A stretch of DNA of 45,255 bases, taken from assembly GCA_944322355.1 (NCBI GenBank), contig CALUOT010000019.1:1-45255 (forward strand), in the 5' to 3' direction. Each line of letters starts with the position of its first letter. Positions within the stretch are counted from its first letter, which is position 1. The DNA comes from an uncultured Bacteroides sp. GTDB taxonomy: Bacteria > Bacteroidota > Bacteroidia > Bacteroidales > Bacteroidaceae. The translations under genes and the position numbers were made by a program. The notes under the pieces are model-generated. The model was not told the DNA's origin. It did no database searches and was given only the letters and a program-made list of their open reading frames with translations. Below are positions 22,709 to 31,686 of the stretch, in pieces.

Positions 22709-24499
22709 TTATTTTTCCTTAGCTAACGTAAAGACAAACTCCAAACCTCCTCCGGGATTGTTTTTGGCCGAAATGGTGCCACCATGAATCAGTACAGCAT
22801 TTTTTACGATAGCCAATCCTAATCCAGTGCCTCCCAATTTACGCGAGCGGCCTTTGTCCACTCGGTAGAAACGTTCGAACAGACGGTTCAAGTGTTCAGG
22901 GGCTACTCCAACACCGTTATCTGCAAAGCTAAAATAGTAAAAATTCTCGTCTTCGCGAAAACAGTTGATGTTGATGTGGATATGGGTGCCAGCATAGGCT
23001 ATTGCATTGTCCATCAGGTTGTTAAATATGGAATAGAGCAATGTGTAGTTTCCACGGAGTTGTATGTGTGGTTTCAGCGAGTTGATTACAGTGATGTTCT
23101 TGGCTTCTAGTTCAGAGGCCGATTCGTTGACAATGTTGTTTACCAGCACGCTGATGTCCACCTTTTCCATATCTATCAGGTTGGCAGCTTCGTCCATGCG
23201 TGTCAGCACCGAGATATCTCGTAGTAAATGAGTTAATCGGTTACTTTGGGCATAGCATCGTTCGAGGAAGATTTTCATCTTCTCCGGTGGGATATTTTCA
23301 TTGTCTACAATGGTCTCCAGATAGCCTTGAATGCTGCTTACGGGGGTTTTCAGTTCATGGGCAATGTTTTGGGTCAATTGCCTTTTAAGTTGTATTTGTT
23401 CTTCTTCTTGAGTGATGTCGTTGATGCTGATTTCAAAACTTAAATCTTGGAAGATGATGCATTCAATGACGAATATTCGCCCATTTTTGTTGATATTGAT
23501 TGATATTCGCTTCTCTTCTTTGTTGAAAGGAGCTTTTTGAACCTTCCCGATAAAATCGGCTATTTTTTGAAATTCGTGAATGCTAAAGATATCTTCGGTC
23601 GTCTCTAAATTGGAGTCGGAAATCAGATTACTATATTGGATAAACAGGTTGTTGACCAATATTTCTTTCTTTTCTTTAGTGAATACGCCCAACCCTTCAC
23701 GTGAGGTTTGCAGATGGGTAATCAATTTTTCGCGTTCGATGTAGAGAGCTTCTTTAGTCTCTCGCAGGCGTCGGTATATCTGAATGATATGTTGGGATAT
23801 TTCGCCTAATTCATTATGCGGGAAAGCCGATTGCAAGTCGGTTTCTATCGGTTCGTTTTTGTCAGCCCGCTTGGCAAATTGGCGCAATTGGGTGATAGCA
23901 GTTCCTAATCGGGAGGTGAATTGATAGTAAATGAATATCAGTACAACAGTAACGAGCAGGATGAACCAAATGTAGTGCTTGTCGGCTGCCAAGTGGTTCA
24001 TCAGATCGAGGTTATAGGGAAGCGCCGAACGTATGATGTAGTTGTCGCAAAGGGTGGCTGAGTAGAAATACGTCTTGCCGGTCGATTGGGAGATTCGTCT
24101 CACATCGTATCCCTGCTTTTTTACGAGTGTTTGTTGTATTTCGGGCCTGTCGAGATGGTTGTTCATCTCCACGCTGTCTTTGATGTTATCATACAGGATG
24201 TTGCCTTGTAAGTCTATGAGTGTCACACGCAAGCCTTCGTCGGAGTAGCGGGCCATGTAGTTGTTTAGGAATGTGCACCACACGTCCTCGCGGAGATTGT
24301 GCAACTCTCTCGACAAGTCCTCGTTAAAGTCTTGTAATTGCAGGTTGAGAAGTTCTATCTTATACATCTTCTCACGCTGGTATTGGTAAGTGATGACACT
24401 TGCCGCAAAAATGAGAAATAACAAAATGACCGAGAGAAATAATCTCCGGCTGAACGAAAGGAAGTGACTGCACTTAGTCGGCTTCAAAACAATACCCAT
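22709..24499 (-). CDS. Sensor histidine kinase
   Basis: An inner-membrane kinase of 596 residues. It has a transmembrane helix at about 19-38, an extracytoplasmic sensor of about 135 residues, a second helix near 176-193, then a HAMP-like region, a PAS-like region (about 250-370), the H-box NIAHELKTPVSSIQGY with phosphoacceptor His381, and the ATPase boxes (NLMDNAIAYA, FADNGVGVAPEHLNRLFERF, GGTGLGLAIVKNAVLIHGG). The start overlaps the end of the response-regulator gene by 26 bp, so the pair is co-translated. The plan resembles PhoR-type kinases, but the signal is unknown. Confidence 0.93.
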   Translation of the reverse strand: MGIVLKPTKCSHFLSFSRRLFLSVILLFLIFAASVITYQYQREKMYKIELLNLQLQDFNEDLSRELHNLREDVWCTFLNNYMARYSDEGLRVTLIDLQGNILYDNIKDSVEMNNHLDRPEIQQTLVKKQGYDVRRISQSTGKTYFYSATLCDNYIIRSALPYNLDLMNHLAADKHYIWFILLVTVVLIFIYYQFTSRLGTAITQLRQFAKRADKNEPIETDLQSAFPHNELGEISQHIIQIYRRLRETKEALYIEREKLITHLQTSREGLGVFTKEKKEILVNNLFIQYSNLISDSNLETTEDIFSIHEFQKIADFIGKVQKAPFNKEEKRISININKNGRIFVIECIIFQDLSFEISINDITQEEEQIQLKRQLTQNIAHELKTPVSSIQGYLETIVDNENIPPEKMKIFLERCYAQSNRLTHLLRDISVLTRMDEAANLIDMEKVDISVLVNNIVNESASELEAKNITVINSLKPHIQLRGNYTLLYSIFNNLMDNAIAYAGTHIHININCFREDENFYYFSFADNGVGVAPEHLNRLFERFYRVDKGRSRKLGGTGLGLAIVKNAVLIHGGTISAKNNPGGGLEFVFTLAKEK

Positions 24500-25163
24500 A
24501 TCCCAAACGTGTTACAATGCATTTGCCATATTCACCTATTTTCTTTCTCAGACGTGTGATATTCACGTCGATAGTGCGATCCAGCACATATACTTCATCA
24601 CTCCAGACTTTGTTCAAGATGTCTTCGCGTGAGAAGACGCGTCCTTTGTTTAGCAGCAGGAGCTGAAGAATTTCGAATTCTTTCTTGGTGAGGGGCGTTT
24701 CTTCTCCATTGATGACAACTTTTTTCTTGACGATATCCAGTGTCAAGGTCTTATAGGTCAGTTGCTCTACCGATTGTTCGAAGTCATTGGCGTTGGTTCT
24801 TCTTAGCACCGCTTTGACGCGAGCAGCCACTTCGCGCAGAGAGAAGGGCTTGGAGATGTAATCATCGGCTCCCAGATTGAAGCCTGTGATGGTGTCATTC
24901 TCCGTGTCGCGTGCCGTGATGAAAATGATCGGTACTTGAGCCGTGGCAGGGTCTTGCTTCAGCATGTTGGCCAGTTTGAATCCTGATATTTCTCCCATCA
25001 TGACATCGAGCAACATCAGGTTGTAGCTGCCGATGTCCTTTCGCAAGGCTTCTTCGGCAGAGTTGGCCGTATCTACGGTATACCCTTCGTTCTCGAGGTT
25101 GAACTTCAGTATTTCGCACAAGTCTTCTTCATCGTCTACAACTAATATTCGGTAGGTCTTCAT
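24474..25163 (-). CDS. Response regulator, OmpR/PhoB family
   Basis: A cytoplasmic regulator of 229 residues. The receiver domain has the acidic pocket (VVDDEED), the phosphoacceptor Asp53 in MLLDVMMG and the conserved Lys in DYISKPFSLREV. The C-terminal winged helix binds DNA (LTKKEFEILQLLLLNKGRVF, then VLDRTIDVNITRLRKKIG). It overlaps and precedes the kinase gene, so this is a two-gene operon transcribed from a -7 box at 25189-25196. The regulon is unknown; no target operon in the window can be named. Confidence 0.94.
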   Translation of the reverse strand: MKTYRILVVDDEEDLCEILKFNLENEGYTVDTANSAEEALRKDIGSYNLMLLDVMMGEISGFKLANMLKQDPATAQVPIIFITARDTENDTITGFNLGADDYISKPFSLREVAARVKAVLRRTNANDFEQSVEQLTYKTLTLDIVKKKVVINGEETPLTKKEFEILQLLLLNKGRVFSREDILNKVWSDEVYVLDRTIDVNITRLRKKIGEYGKCIVTRLGYGYCFEAD

Positions 25164-25188
25164 TGTTCTATTTCTTTTTAATGTGTTA

Positions 25189-25196
25189 CAAATGTA
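25189..25196 (-). promoter_or_regulatory. -7 box (TACATTTG) of the two-component operon
   Basis: A TAnnTTTG match on the minus strand, 25 bp before the response-regulator ATG. Confidence 0.7.
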
Positions 25197-25340
25197 AGGC
25201 TTATTTTTGGTTGCTGCAAAAATGAGGGCTTTTTATTACGGTAGGATGAAACAGATGTTACATTCTGATTACATCACCGGTTAGAGTAGAAAGAAGCCTT
25301 GTTTTTACAGGGATTGTTTGCAAATAAACAGGGGGAATGT

Positions 25341-25348
25341 TACCTTTG
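25341..25348 (+). promoter_or_regulatory. -7 box (TACCTTTG) of the DUF3805-like gene
   Basis: A TAnnTTTG match that puts the start point near 25353-25357 and supports initiation at 25386, not at the ATG at 25356. Confidence 0.7.
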
Positions 25349-25385
25349 CGCATGAATGACGAAGTATGTTTTTGAAAAAAAGGAC

Positions 25386-26210
25386 ATGGATATGGGACAT
25401 AGTAAGAAGTTTATAGCGCCGGGCGCTTGGTTCTCCATGGAGTATCCGATGGCATGGAGTGAGTTTGAGGACGCCGAGGGCTCTTTCCTCTTTTATAATC
25501 CGGACACGTGGACGGGCAATTTCCGCATCTCGGCTTATCGGGGGGATGCCACGTATGGCAAGGATTCGGTGGAGCAAGAATTGCGGGAGAATCCTTCGGC
25601 CGTACGGACTGACGTCGGTGGGCGTGCTTGCGCGTACAGCCGGGAGATGTTCATGGAGGAAGGTACCTACTATACATCGCACATCTGGATCGTAGGCATG
25701 GACGATTTGGCTTTCGAGTGTACGTTTACGGTTCGCAAGGGGGCATCCGTGGCCGAAGCCGAGCAGGTGATTCGTACCTTGGAACCGCGCAAGGCCGATG
25801 TGAAATATCCGGCAGAAATCATCCCCGTCCGTTTGCTGGAAATCTTCCGCATCGACGAAGCCTACGAGTGGGTGGAGAAGACGGTGAAGGAAGTGCAGAA
25901 GAAAGACTTTCAAGGCATCGAGGAAGACATCCCCCACATGCAGCAACTGGTGGACGAGGGTTTGATAGGGCCTAAAAAGAAGGAAGGCTGGTTGTCGCTA
26001 GGCATCGTGTTGTGTGTCATCCTGGCTAACGAGATAGACGGATGGGAGTGGCGCACGCTGATTGATGGCAATCGGGAAGCTCCCATTTTGTGGCATGTCG
26101 ATTCGGGCCGATGGGTAGACCCGATGAAGTTGGTGTGGAGTAAAGTGAAGGCCGGTGAGCCGGTCGATTTGGCTCAAGCCTACTTGTCGGTCCTTTCTTC
26201 TAATTTATAA
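25386..26210 (+). CDS. Conserved protein, DUF3805/DUF3806-like
   Basis: A cytoplasmic protein of 274 residues with no signal peptide. The N-terminal half (FIAPGAWFSMEYPMAWSEFE) looks like a beta-rich domain described in Bacteroides as DUF3805. The C-terminal half (WLSLGIVLCVILANEIDGWE, WRTLIDGNREAPIL) looks like the companion DUF3806. These names are from memory and not searched. The start at 25386 follows AAAAAAAGGAC and suits the promoter position. The ABC-F gene begins 20 bp downstream on the same strand. Function unknown. Confidence 0.75.
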   Translation: MDMGHSKKFIAPGAWFSMEYPMAWSEFEDAEGSFLFYNPDTWTGNFRISAYRGDATYGKDSVEQELRENPSAVRTDVGGRACAYSREMFMEEGTYYTSHIWIVGMDDLAFECTFTVRKGASVAEAEQVIRTLEPRKADVKYPAEIIPVRLLEIFRIDEAYEWVEKTVKEVQKKDFQGIEEDIPHMQQLVDEGLIGPKKKEGWLSLGIVLCVILANEIDGWEWRTLIDGNREAPILWHVDSGRWVDPMKLVWSKVKAGEPVDLAQAYLSVLSSNL

Positions 26211-26230
26211 AATCATATCACACAGGTATC

Positions 26231-28108
26231 ATGACTCCGATTCTTCAAGTGGAAAATCTGACTAAGTCGTTTGGCGATTTGGTCTTGTTTGAGCATATAT
26301 CCTTTGGCTTGGCTGAAGGACAACGGGTAGGTTTGATAGCCCGCAATGGCAGTGGAAAGTCCACTTTGCTGAATATCCTGGCCGGCCGCGAAGGTTATGA
26401 AGCAGGCACGCTTTCTTTCCGTCGGGATGTGCGGGTGGGCTATTTGGAGCAAAGTCCCAGTTATCCTGCCGGCTTGACGGTGCTCGAGGCCTGTTTTCAT
26501 CATGGCAATCCTACCGTAGAGCTGATTAAAGAGTATGAACGCTGTATGTCTACCGAAGGTAACCCAGGCTTAGAGCAGTTGTTGGAGCGTATGGACCATG
26601 AGAAAGCGTGGGACTATGAGCAGAAAGCCAAGCAAATCCTTTCGCAACTGAAGATACGTGACTTCAACCAACGGGTAGAGCAGCTTTCGGGAGGACAGCT
26701 CAAACGGGTAGCGTTGGCCAATGCCCTCATAACCGAGCCCGATTTGTTGATGCTCGACGAACCTACCAATCATCTGGATTTGGACATGACCGAGTGGCTG
26801 GAAGAGTATCTGCGTCGTACGAATCTCACTTTGCTCATGGTGACTCATGACCGCTATTTCCTTGACCGGGTATGCTCCGAAATCATGGAGATAGACGACC
26901 GGACCTTGTATCGATATAAAGGGAATTATAGTTATTACCTGGAGAAGCGTCAGGAGCGCATCGATGCGCGGACGGTAGAAGTGGAGCGAGCCAACAACCT
27001 CTATCGGACAGAGTTGGAGTGGATGCGGCGAATGCCTCAAGCACGGGGACATAAAGCCCGTTATCGGGAGGAAGCTTTCTATGAGCTAGAAAAAGTGGCC
27101 AAGCAGCGTTTCCGTGAATCTGGTGTAAAGTTGGATGTCAAAGCCTCTTATATCGGCAACAAGATTTTTGAAGCTGACCATTTGTGTAAGTCTTTTGGTT
27201 CGATGAAGATTTTGGATGATTTCTCCTACATCTTTGCCCGGTATGAGAAGATGGGTATAGTAGGGGATAATGGTACAGGTAAATCTACTTTCCTCAAGTT
27301 ACTGATGGGGATTGAAAAGCCGGATAGTGGCAGTCTTGACATCGGTGAAACCGTGCGTTTTGGATACTATGCCCAAGAGGGGCTTCAGTTTGACGAGCAG
27401 ATGAAAGTCATCGATGTGGTGCGTAACGTGGCCGAGGTCATTGAACTGGGAGACGGACGCAAGTTGACGGCTTCTCAATTCCTGCAACACTTCCTTTTTA
27501 CACCGGAAACGCAATATAGCTATGTGTATAAGTTGAGCGGAGGAGAGCGCAGGCGGCTTTATTTGTGTACGGTGCTGATGCGGAACCCCAACTTCCTTGT
27601 GTTGGACGAGCCAACCAATGACTTGGATATTGTTACTCTGCAAGTGTTGGAGGAGTATTTGCAACATTTTGGCGGGTGTGTCATTGTGGTGAGTCATGAT
27701 CGTTATTTCATGGATAAAGTAGTCGATCATTTGTTGGTTTTCAATGGTGGGGGAGATATTCGCGATTTTCCCGGTAACTATACACAATATCGAGAATGGA
27801 AGGAGGCTAAGGAGCGTCATGACCGTGAACAGCAGGCCGCTTCCAAACCTATGTCGGAAGAACGGACTCCGAAACGTCGTGCCGAAGGAAAGCGCCGCAT
27901 GACTTTTAAGGAACGAAAGGAATATGAAAGTCTGGAGCTGGAGATTGCAGCTTTGGAAGACGAAAAGAAAGAGTTAGAACAAGCTTTATGCAGTGGTTCA
28001 CTAACCGTGGACGAACTGACCGAGAAATCCAAACGCCTTCCTGTGGTAGATACATTAATTGATGAAAAAACGATGCGGTGGCTCGAATTGAGCGAATTAG
28101 AATCTTGA
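26231..28108 (+). CDS. ABC-F family ATPase
   Basis: A soluble protein of 625 residues with two ABC ATPase domains and no membrane segments. Domain 1 has ARNGSGKST, LSGGQLKRVALA and LLMLDEPTNHLD. A charged linker follows (near residues 235-295). Domain 2 has GDNGTGKST, LSGGERRRLYL and FLVLDEPTNDLD. The C-terminus is a predicted coiled coil rich in Lys/Glu (about 545-610), as in Uup-like proteins. Members bind the ribosome and act on translation; some protect against antibiotics, but nothing here shows resistance. It lies between the DUF3805-like gene and a PHP phosphatase on the same strand. Confidence 0.92.
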   Translation: MTPILQVENLTKSFGDLVLFEHISFGLAEGQRVGLIARNGSGKSTLLNILAGREGYEAGTLSFRRDVRVGYLEQSPSYPAGLTVLEACFHHGNPTVELIKEYERCMSTEGNPGLEQLLERMDHEKAWDYEQKAKQILSQLKIRDFNQRVEQLSGGQLKRVALANALITEPDLLMLDEPTNHLDLDMTEWLEEYLRRTNLTLLMVTHDRYFLDRVCSEIMEIDDRTLYRYKGNYSYYLEKRQERIDARTVEVERANNLYRTELEWMRRMPQARGHKARYREEAFYELEKVAKQRFRESGVKLDVKASYIGNKIFEADHLCKSFGSMKILDDFSYIFARYEKMGIVGDNGTGKSTFLKLLMGIEKPDSGSLDIGETVRFGYYAQEGLQFDEQMKVIDVVRNVAEVIELGDGRKLTASQFLQHFLFTPETQYSYVYKLSGGERRRLYLCTVLMRNPNFLVLDEPTNDLDIVTLQVLEEYLQHFGGCVIVVSHDRYFMDKVVDHLLVFNGGGDIRDFPGNYTQYREWKEAKERHDREQQAASKPMSEERTPKRRAEGKRRMTFKERKEYESLELEIAALEDEKKELEQALCSGSLTVDELTEKSKRLPVVDTLIDEKTMRWLELSELES

Positions 28109-28116
28109 TAGTTACC

Positions 28117-28959
28117 ATGAAGCCAATTACTCTTACCAATTATCATAGTCATTCCCTTTATTGCGACGGACGTGCGTCGATGGAAACTTTTGTGCGTTTT
28201 GCTTTGAGTCGTGGTTTCACGTCATACGGTTTTTCTTCCCATGCCCCTTTGCCTTTTCCTACGGCTTGGACGATGGATGGGGATCGGATGGATGATTATT
28301 TCGATGAATTTCGTCGGTTAAAGCAGAAATATGCCAATCGTATAGAACTTTATATAGGTTTGGAGATCGATTACCTGAGCGAGGAACATAATCCTGCTTC
28401 AGCCTATTTCCGTCGCTTGCCATTGGATTATCGAATCGGTTCTGTCCACCTGTTGCGTGATGAACAAGGCCAAGTGGTCGATGCAGATTTACCTGCCGAT
28501 AAGTTCCGTCAAATGATTGCTTGCCATTTCTCCGGCGATGTGAAGTCAGCCGTACAGCAATATTATCAGCGTTCTTTGCGCATGATTGAACAGGGAGGCT
28601 TCGACATTGTGGGACATGCTGACAAGATCCATTATAATGCTTCTTATTGTCGTCCGGGCATCTTGGATGAGCCTTGGTATGACCAACTGGTATGTGGTTA
28701 TTTTCAGGAGATTGCCCGACGGGGATATCAAATGGAAATCAATACCAAAGCTTATTCAGATTTAGGTGTCTTCTATCCCCATGAGCGTTACTTTCCTCTT
28801 TTACACGACTTGGGTATCCAAGTACAAGTAAACACCGATGCCCACTATCCCGATCGCATAGATAGTGGTCGTACACAGGCACTTCATGCTTTGAAGCGTG
28901 CCGGTTACGACCAGGTGATGGAACTGCACGAAGGGCATTGGTGTGAGAGGTCTCTTTGA
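28117..28959 (+). CDS. PHP-domain histidinol-phosphatase-like hydrolase
   Basis: A cytoplasmic metal-dependent phosphoesterase of 280 residues. PHP metal-binding motifs appear in order: NYHSHSLYCDGRAS, GLEIDY, IGSVHLL, DIVGHADKIHYN and VNTDAHYP. The family includes HisK-type histidinol phosphatases. No other his gene is near, so the substrate is not certain. An earlier in-frame ATG at 28078 lies inside the ABC-F gene; the ATG at 28117 starts right at the first motif, 8 bp after the ABC-F stop. It converges with the acyl-CoA ligase gene, leaving 10 bp. Confidence 0.87.
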   Translation: MKPITLTNYHSHSLYCDGRASMETFVRFALSRGFTSYGFSSHAPLPFPTAWTMDGDRMDDYFDEFRRLKQKYANRIELYIGLEIDYLSEEHNPASAYFRRLPLDYRIGSVHLLRDEQGQVVDADLPADKFRQMIACHFSGDVKSAVQQYYQRSLRMIEQGGFDIVGHADKIHYNASYCRPGILDEPWYDQLVCGYFQEIARRGYQMEINTKAYSDLGVFYPHERYFPLLHDLGIQVQVNTDAHYPDRIDSGRTQALHALKRAGYDQVMELHEGHWCERSL

Positions 28960-28969
28960 AGAAACTTTT

Positions 28970-30637
28970 TTAGCCTTTGGCCTCCTGATAAATGAAACGT
29001 TTAATGCTCTTCTTAGCTGTCTTTTCGAATTCCTCGAAGTGAATCTTCACTTTGGTAATTTGGCTATAGGAGGGGAGATGCTGATTCAACTCCGCACAAT
29101 TCTCCTCCATGGCCTCTTCAATGTCCGACTGCTGCAAGCCGTGGGCAAAGGCATCTTCAAAATCAGGATAGATGAGAGCCACCAACTTTTCTTTCTGCAA
29201 TACAATGAGCGATTCGGATACGTAAGGCATGTTGTTTAGCTTGCTTTCTATCTCCTCGGGATAAATGTTCTGTCCGCTGGAGGTGAGTAGCATGTTCTTG
29301 CTCCGACCACGTACGGTTACGTTTCCGTTGCCATCCATGGTACCTAAGTCACCCGTATGTAGCCAGCCGTTAGCATCGATGATTTGTGCCGTAGCTTCGG
29401 GATTTTTGTAATAGCCCAGCATCATATTCTCGCCCCGGCAGATGATTTCGCCTGCCCGGTTGGCCGGGTCACTGGAGTCAATGCGTACTTCCATGCGTGA
29501 AGCGGCTTTGCCACACGAAGCCAGTTTCAGGTCTTGCCAGCGGCTGGAGCAGATAATGGGACCGCATTCGGTCATACCATAAGCAATGGTATAGGGGAAT
29601 CCTATCTGTTTGAGGAAGCGTTCGACGTCGGCATTGAATGGAGCGCCACCGATGATGATGTCGTTGAAGTGTCCACCGAATATCTCCATGGCAGCCTTCC
29701 GGGCCGAGTCCTTAATCATGTCGTTGACGATGGGAACGTGAAGAAGCAGCTTACCGATGGTGTTGTCCACGCGTGGCAAGATGTTCTTCTTGATAATCTT
29801 CTCTACGATGAGGGGCACAGACGAGATGATGCGTGGCTTGATGTCGGCAAATGACTGGGCAATGATTTTCGGCGAGGGCATTCGGGTGAGGAAGTACAGG
29901 TGCGCCCCGGCGCAGAAGCCATAGAGAAAATCATACGTCATACCGAACACATGTCCCAGCGGAAGCATGGCCACGATACGGTCACCTGGATGGATGGGAC
30001 GCATCTCAAAACAATAGTTTACGTTGGAAAGGATACTGCGGTAGGGGAGCATGACACCCTTTGAATAGCCCGTCGTGCCCGATGTATAGTTAATGATGAT
30101 CAACTCTTCGGGCGATTGTTCCCGGCGGTAGTGTACGTGCTCGGGACGGAAGTTGCGGGGATAGCGTTGACCGTAGAGGACATTGCGATGCTCGAAGGCA
30201 TCTAGCAGATGTTCATCGCGACAGACTACCGGTGTAAAATCTGTCATCAGTACGATGCCTACCAGTTCGGGCATCATATCTTCGTTCAAGTTCTCCCACA
30301 CTTGGTCGCCTACAAAGAGCAATTTGGCTTCGGAGTGGTTGACGATGTTGTGGATGTTGTCTGCCTTGAATTCGTGCAGGATGGGGACAATAACTGCCCC
30401 GTATGTGATGGTGCCCAGGAACGTCACCGCCCAATGGGCACTGTTGCGCCCGCAGACGGCTATTTTATCGCCCGGTCGGATGCCCGCACTCTCCAGCACG
30501 ATGTGAAATTTCTCTATCTTTCGGGCTACGTCTTTATATTGTAGGGTGGCTCCTTTGTAATCGGTCAGTGCATTCATATTCCAGTTGCGGACAATGCTCT
30601 GTTCTATCATACCGATGAAGCTTTGCTCTCTTTCCAT
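28970..30637 (-). CDS. AMP-forming long-chain acyl-CoA ligase
   Basis: A protein of 555 residues of the adenylate-forming family. It activates a carboxylic acid, probably a fatty acid, with ATP and CoA. The nucleotide motif is IINYTSGTTGYSKGVMLPYR; the acyl-adenylate motifs are AYGMTECGPII, GWLHTGDLGTMDGNGNV and RGRSKNML. The C-terminal lysine region (EEFEKTAKKSIKRFIYQE) is complete. It is transcribed alone from a -7 box at 30673-30680 and ends against the PHP gene. Acyl-ACP synthetase activity is a possible alternative. Confidence 0.92.
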   Translation of the reverse strand: MEREQSFIGMIEQSIVRNWNMNALTDYKGATLQYKDVARKIEKFHIVLESAGIRPGDKIAVCGRNSAHWAVTFLGTITYGAVIVPILHEFKADNIHNIVNHSEAKLLFVGDQVWENLNEDMMPELVGIVLMTDFTPVVCRDEHLLDAFEHRNVLYGQRYPRNFRPEHVHYRREQSPEELIIINYTSGTTGYSKGVMLPYRSILSNVNYCFEMRPIHPGDRIVAMLPLGHVFGMTYDFLYGFCAGAHLYFLTRMPSPKIIAQSFADIKPRIISSVPLIVEKIIKKNILPRVDNTIGKLLLHVPIVNDMIKDSARKAAMEIFGGHFNDIIIGGAPFNADVERFLKQIGFPYTIAYGMTECGPIICSSRWQDLKLASCGKAASRMEVRIDSSDPANRAGEIICRGENMMLGYYKNPEATAQIIDANGWLHTGDLGTMDGNGNVTVRGRSKNMLLTSSGQNIYPEEIESKLNNMPYVSESLIVLQKEKLVALIYPDFEDAFAHGLQQSDIEEAMEENCAELNQHLPSYSQITKVKIHFEEFEKTAKKSIKRFIYQEAKG

Positions 30638-30672
30638 TCCTTATCTAATTGCACATTTAATGATAATTTGCG

Positions 30673-30680
30673 CAAAGATA
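30673..30680 (-). promoter_or_regulatory. -7 box (TATCTTTG) of the acyl-CoA ligase gene
   Basis: A TAnnTTTG match on the minus strand, 35 bp before the ATG. Confidence 0.75.
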
Positions 30681-31022
30681 GGGCTTCTATGAATGCAAAA
30701 CAAGTGGTAGCATCATTTTTAGTCGAAGTGCATGCATTTCTGGTCGATTCTGTTGTTGAACTTACGTTAGTTTATAGCATAATAGAATAAGGTGAAAATG
30801 AGAATGTAAAGCAAAAAAACTTAAATGACTCATACTTTTGACCGGATCATGTGTTTTCATTCAACAGCATTTGCTAAACCTAAATGCCTAATTGTAACTG
30901 ATGGCAAAACCTTGAATTATCTTTCAAAATGTCATAAATTTACTTGTTTTGCTGACTCTACTGTTTCTTCATTCCTGGAAAACATGTGTTAAAGACTGTA
31001 AAATAAAGTCTCCCAATGCGTC

Positions 31023-31153
31023 ACATACGATGTTTTGGGGCAAAACATTGCTTCTTCCGGGACATCACATTGCTTCTTCCGGGGGTAAATAAGCAACCTT
31101 CCACGGGTAATTGGACAACTACCCATGGGTAGTTAAGCGGTTTTTACGGGTAA
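31023..31153. repeat. 22-bp tandem array with an 18-bp perfect palindrome
   Basis: Units of 22 bp begin at 31023, 31045, 31067, 31089, 31111 and about 31133. Units two and three share ACATTGCTTCTTCCGGG exactly. Later units share a GGGTAA ending (GGGTA at 31083, 31105, 31127 and 31148). Unit five contains the perfect palindrome AACTACCCATGGGTAGTT (31117-31134). No gene borders it directly. Confidence 0.85.
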
Positions 31154-31449
31154 ATTTGTCAAGATTCAGAAAGAAATGCGGGGATTTCGGGCTTCTACAG
31201 GTCGTTTTCCGCTCTATTTCACGTGTTTCCAAGTGTTAAATTTAGGTTTATTTCCTTGTAAATGAGCGGGAAAGGCCGTTTTTCTTTCGTTTGAAATCCA
31301 CCGGGACGTACTTCGGTCGGAAATACGCGATTCTCAGCGATTGGGAAAGTCAAAGTGTCAGAATGACAGATGGAAGTTTTCAGCCTTGTAGTCTTGTCAA
31401 CTAATACGTTGAGCACTTGCGAAGCTTAAATCAAGCCATCATGTCGATC

Positions 31450-31594
31450 TACTTCAAAGTAGTTTTGACTTGTAAATAACAGGAGCGGTCGGTATACGGC
31501 CAAAAGTCCCGCCAAGGGCGAGGCTAATGGCCGACCAACCAATCAATCAAAGCAATACACATCATAGTTTCACAGAACCTGTGTGCTATACACA
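31450..31594 (-). ncRNA. Candidate structured small RNA, ends uncertain
   Basis: A minus-strand TATCTTTG box (31599-31606) faces a segment with nested pairing. In it GGTCGG pairs with CCGACC (plus-strand 31487-31492 and 31531-31536) around a GGCC/GGCC and CGCC-CTT-GGCG hairpin. A CACAG-GTT-CTGTG hairpin lies nearer the box. No open frame explains it. It follows the fucose-isomerase-like gene but has its own promoter-like box. No clear terminator is seen. I do not recognise the family; a 6S-type RNA is an untested thought. Confidence 0.4.
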
Positions 31595-31686
31595 TTTACA
31601 AAGATAAGTCGAATGGGCGTATAGTTGTACCCCGTGCCGTCAGTTTTTTATGTCCGTTTCTGGGTGAATAGTGTCCCATAGAGCGA

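Larger units (their letters stand above)
30681..31686. other. Region of about 1 kb with no credible gene
   Basis: It contains AT-rich DNA to about 31020 with an isolated TACTTTTG box at 30833-30840 (plus strand), a 22-bp array at 31023-31153, and a structured segment at about 31460-31595 that may encode a small RNA on the minus strand. The only longer frame is 65 codons at 31219-31416, minus strand, which shows no convincing protein character. I see no tRNA, tmRNA or SRP RNA signature. Confidence 0.7.

Noticed and set aside
26231-28108. An antibiotic-resistance ABC-F protein
   Set aside because: The layout fits housekeeping Uup-like members with a C-terminal coiled coil; nothing in the sequence shows resistance.
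31219-31416. A 65-codon minus-strand frame in the empty region
   Set aside because: No signal peptide, domain or promoter box fits it, and no neighbour supports it; it is probably chance.
31450-31594. tRNA, tmRNA, RNase P RNA or SRP RNA in the structured segment
   Set aside because: None of their conserved sequence signatures is present; only general hairpins are seen.
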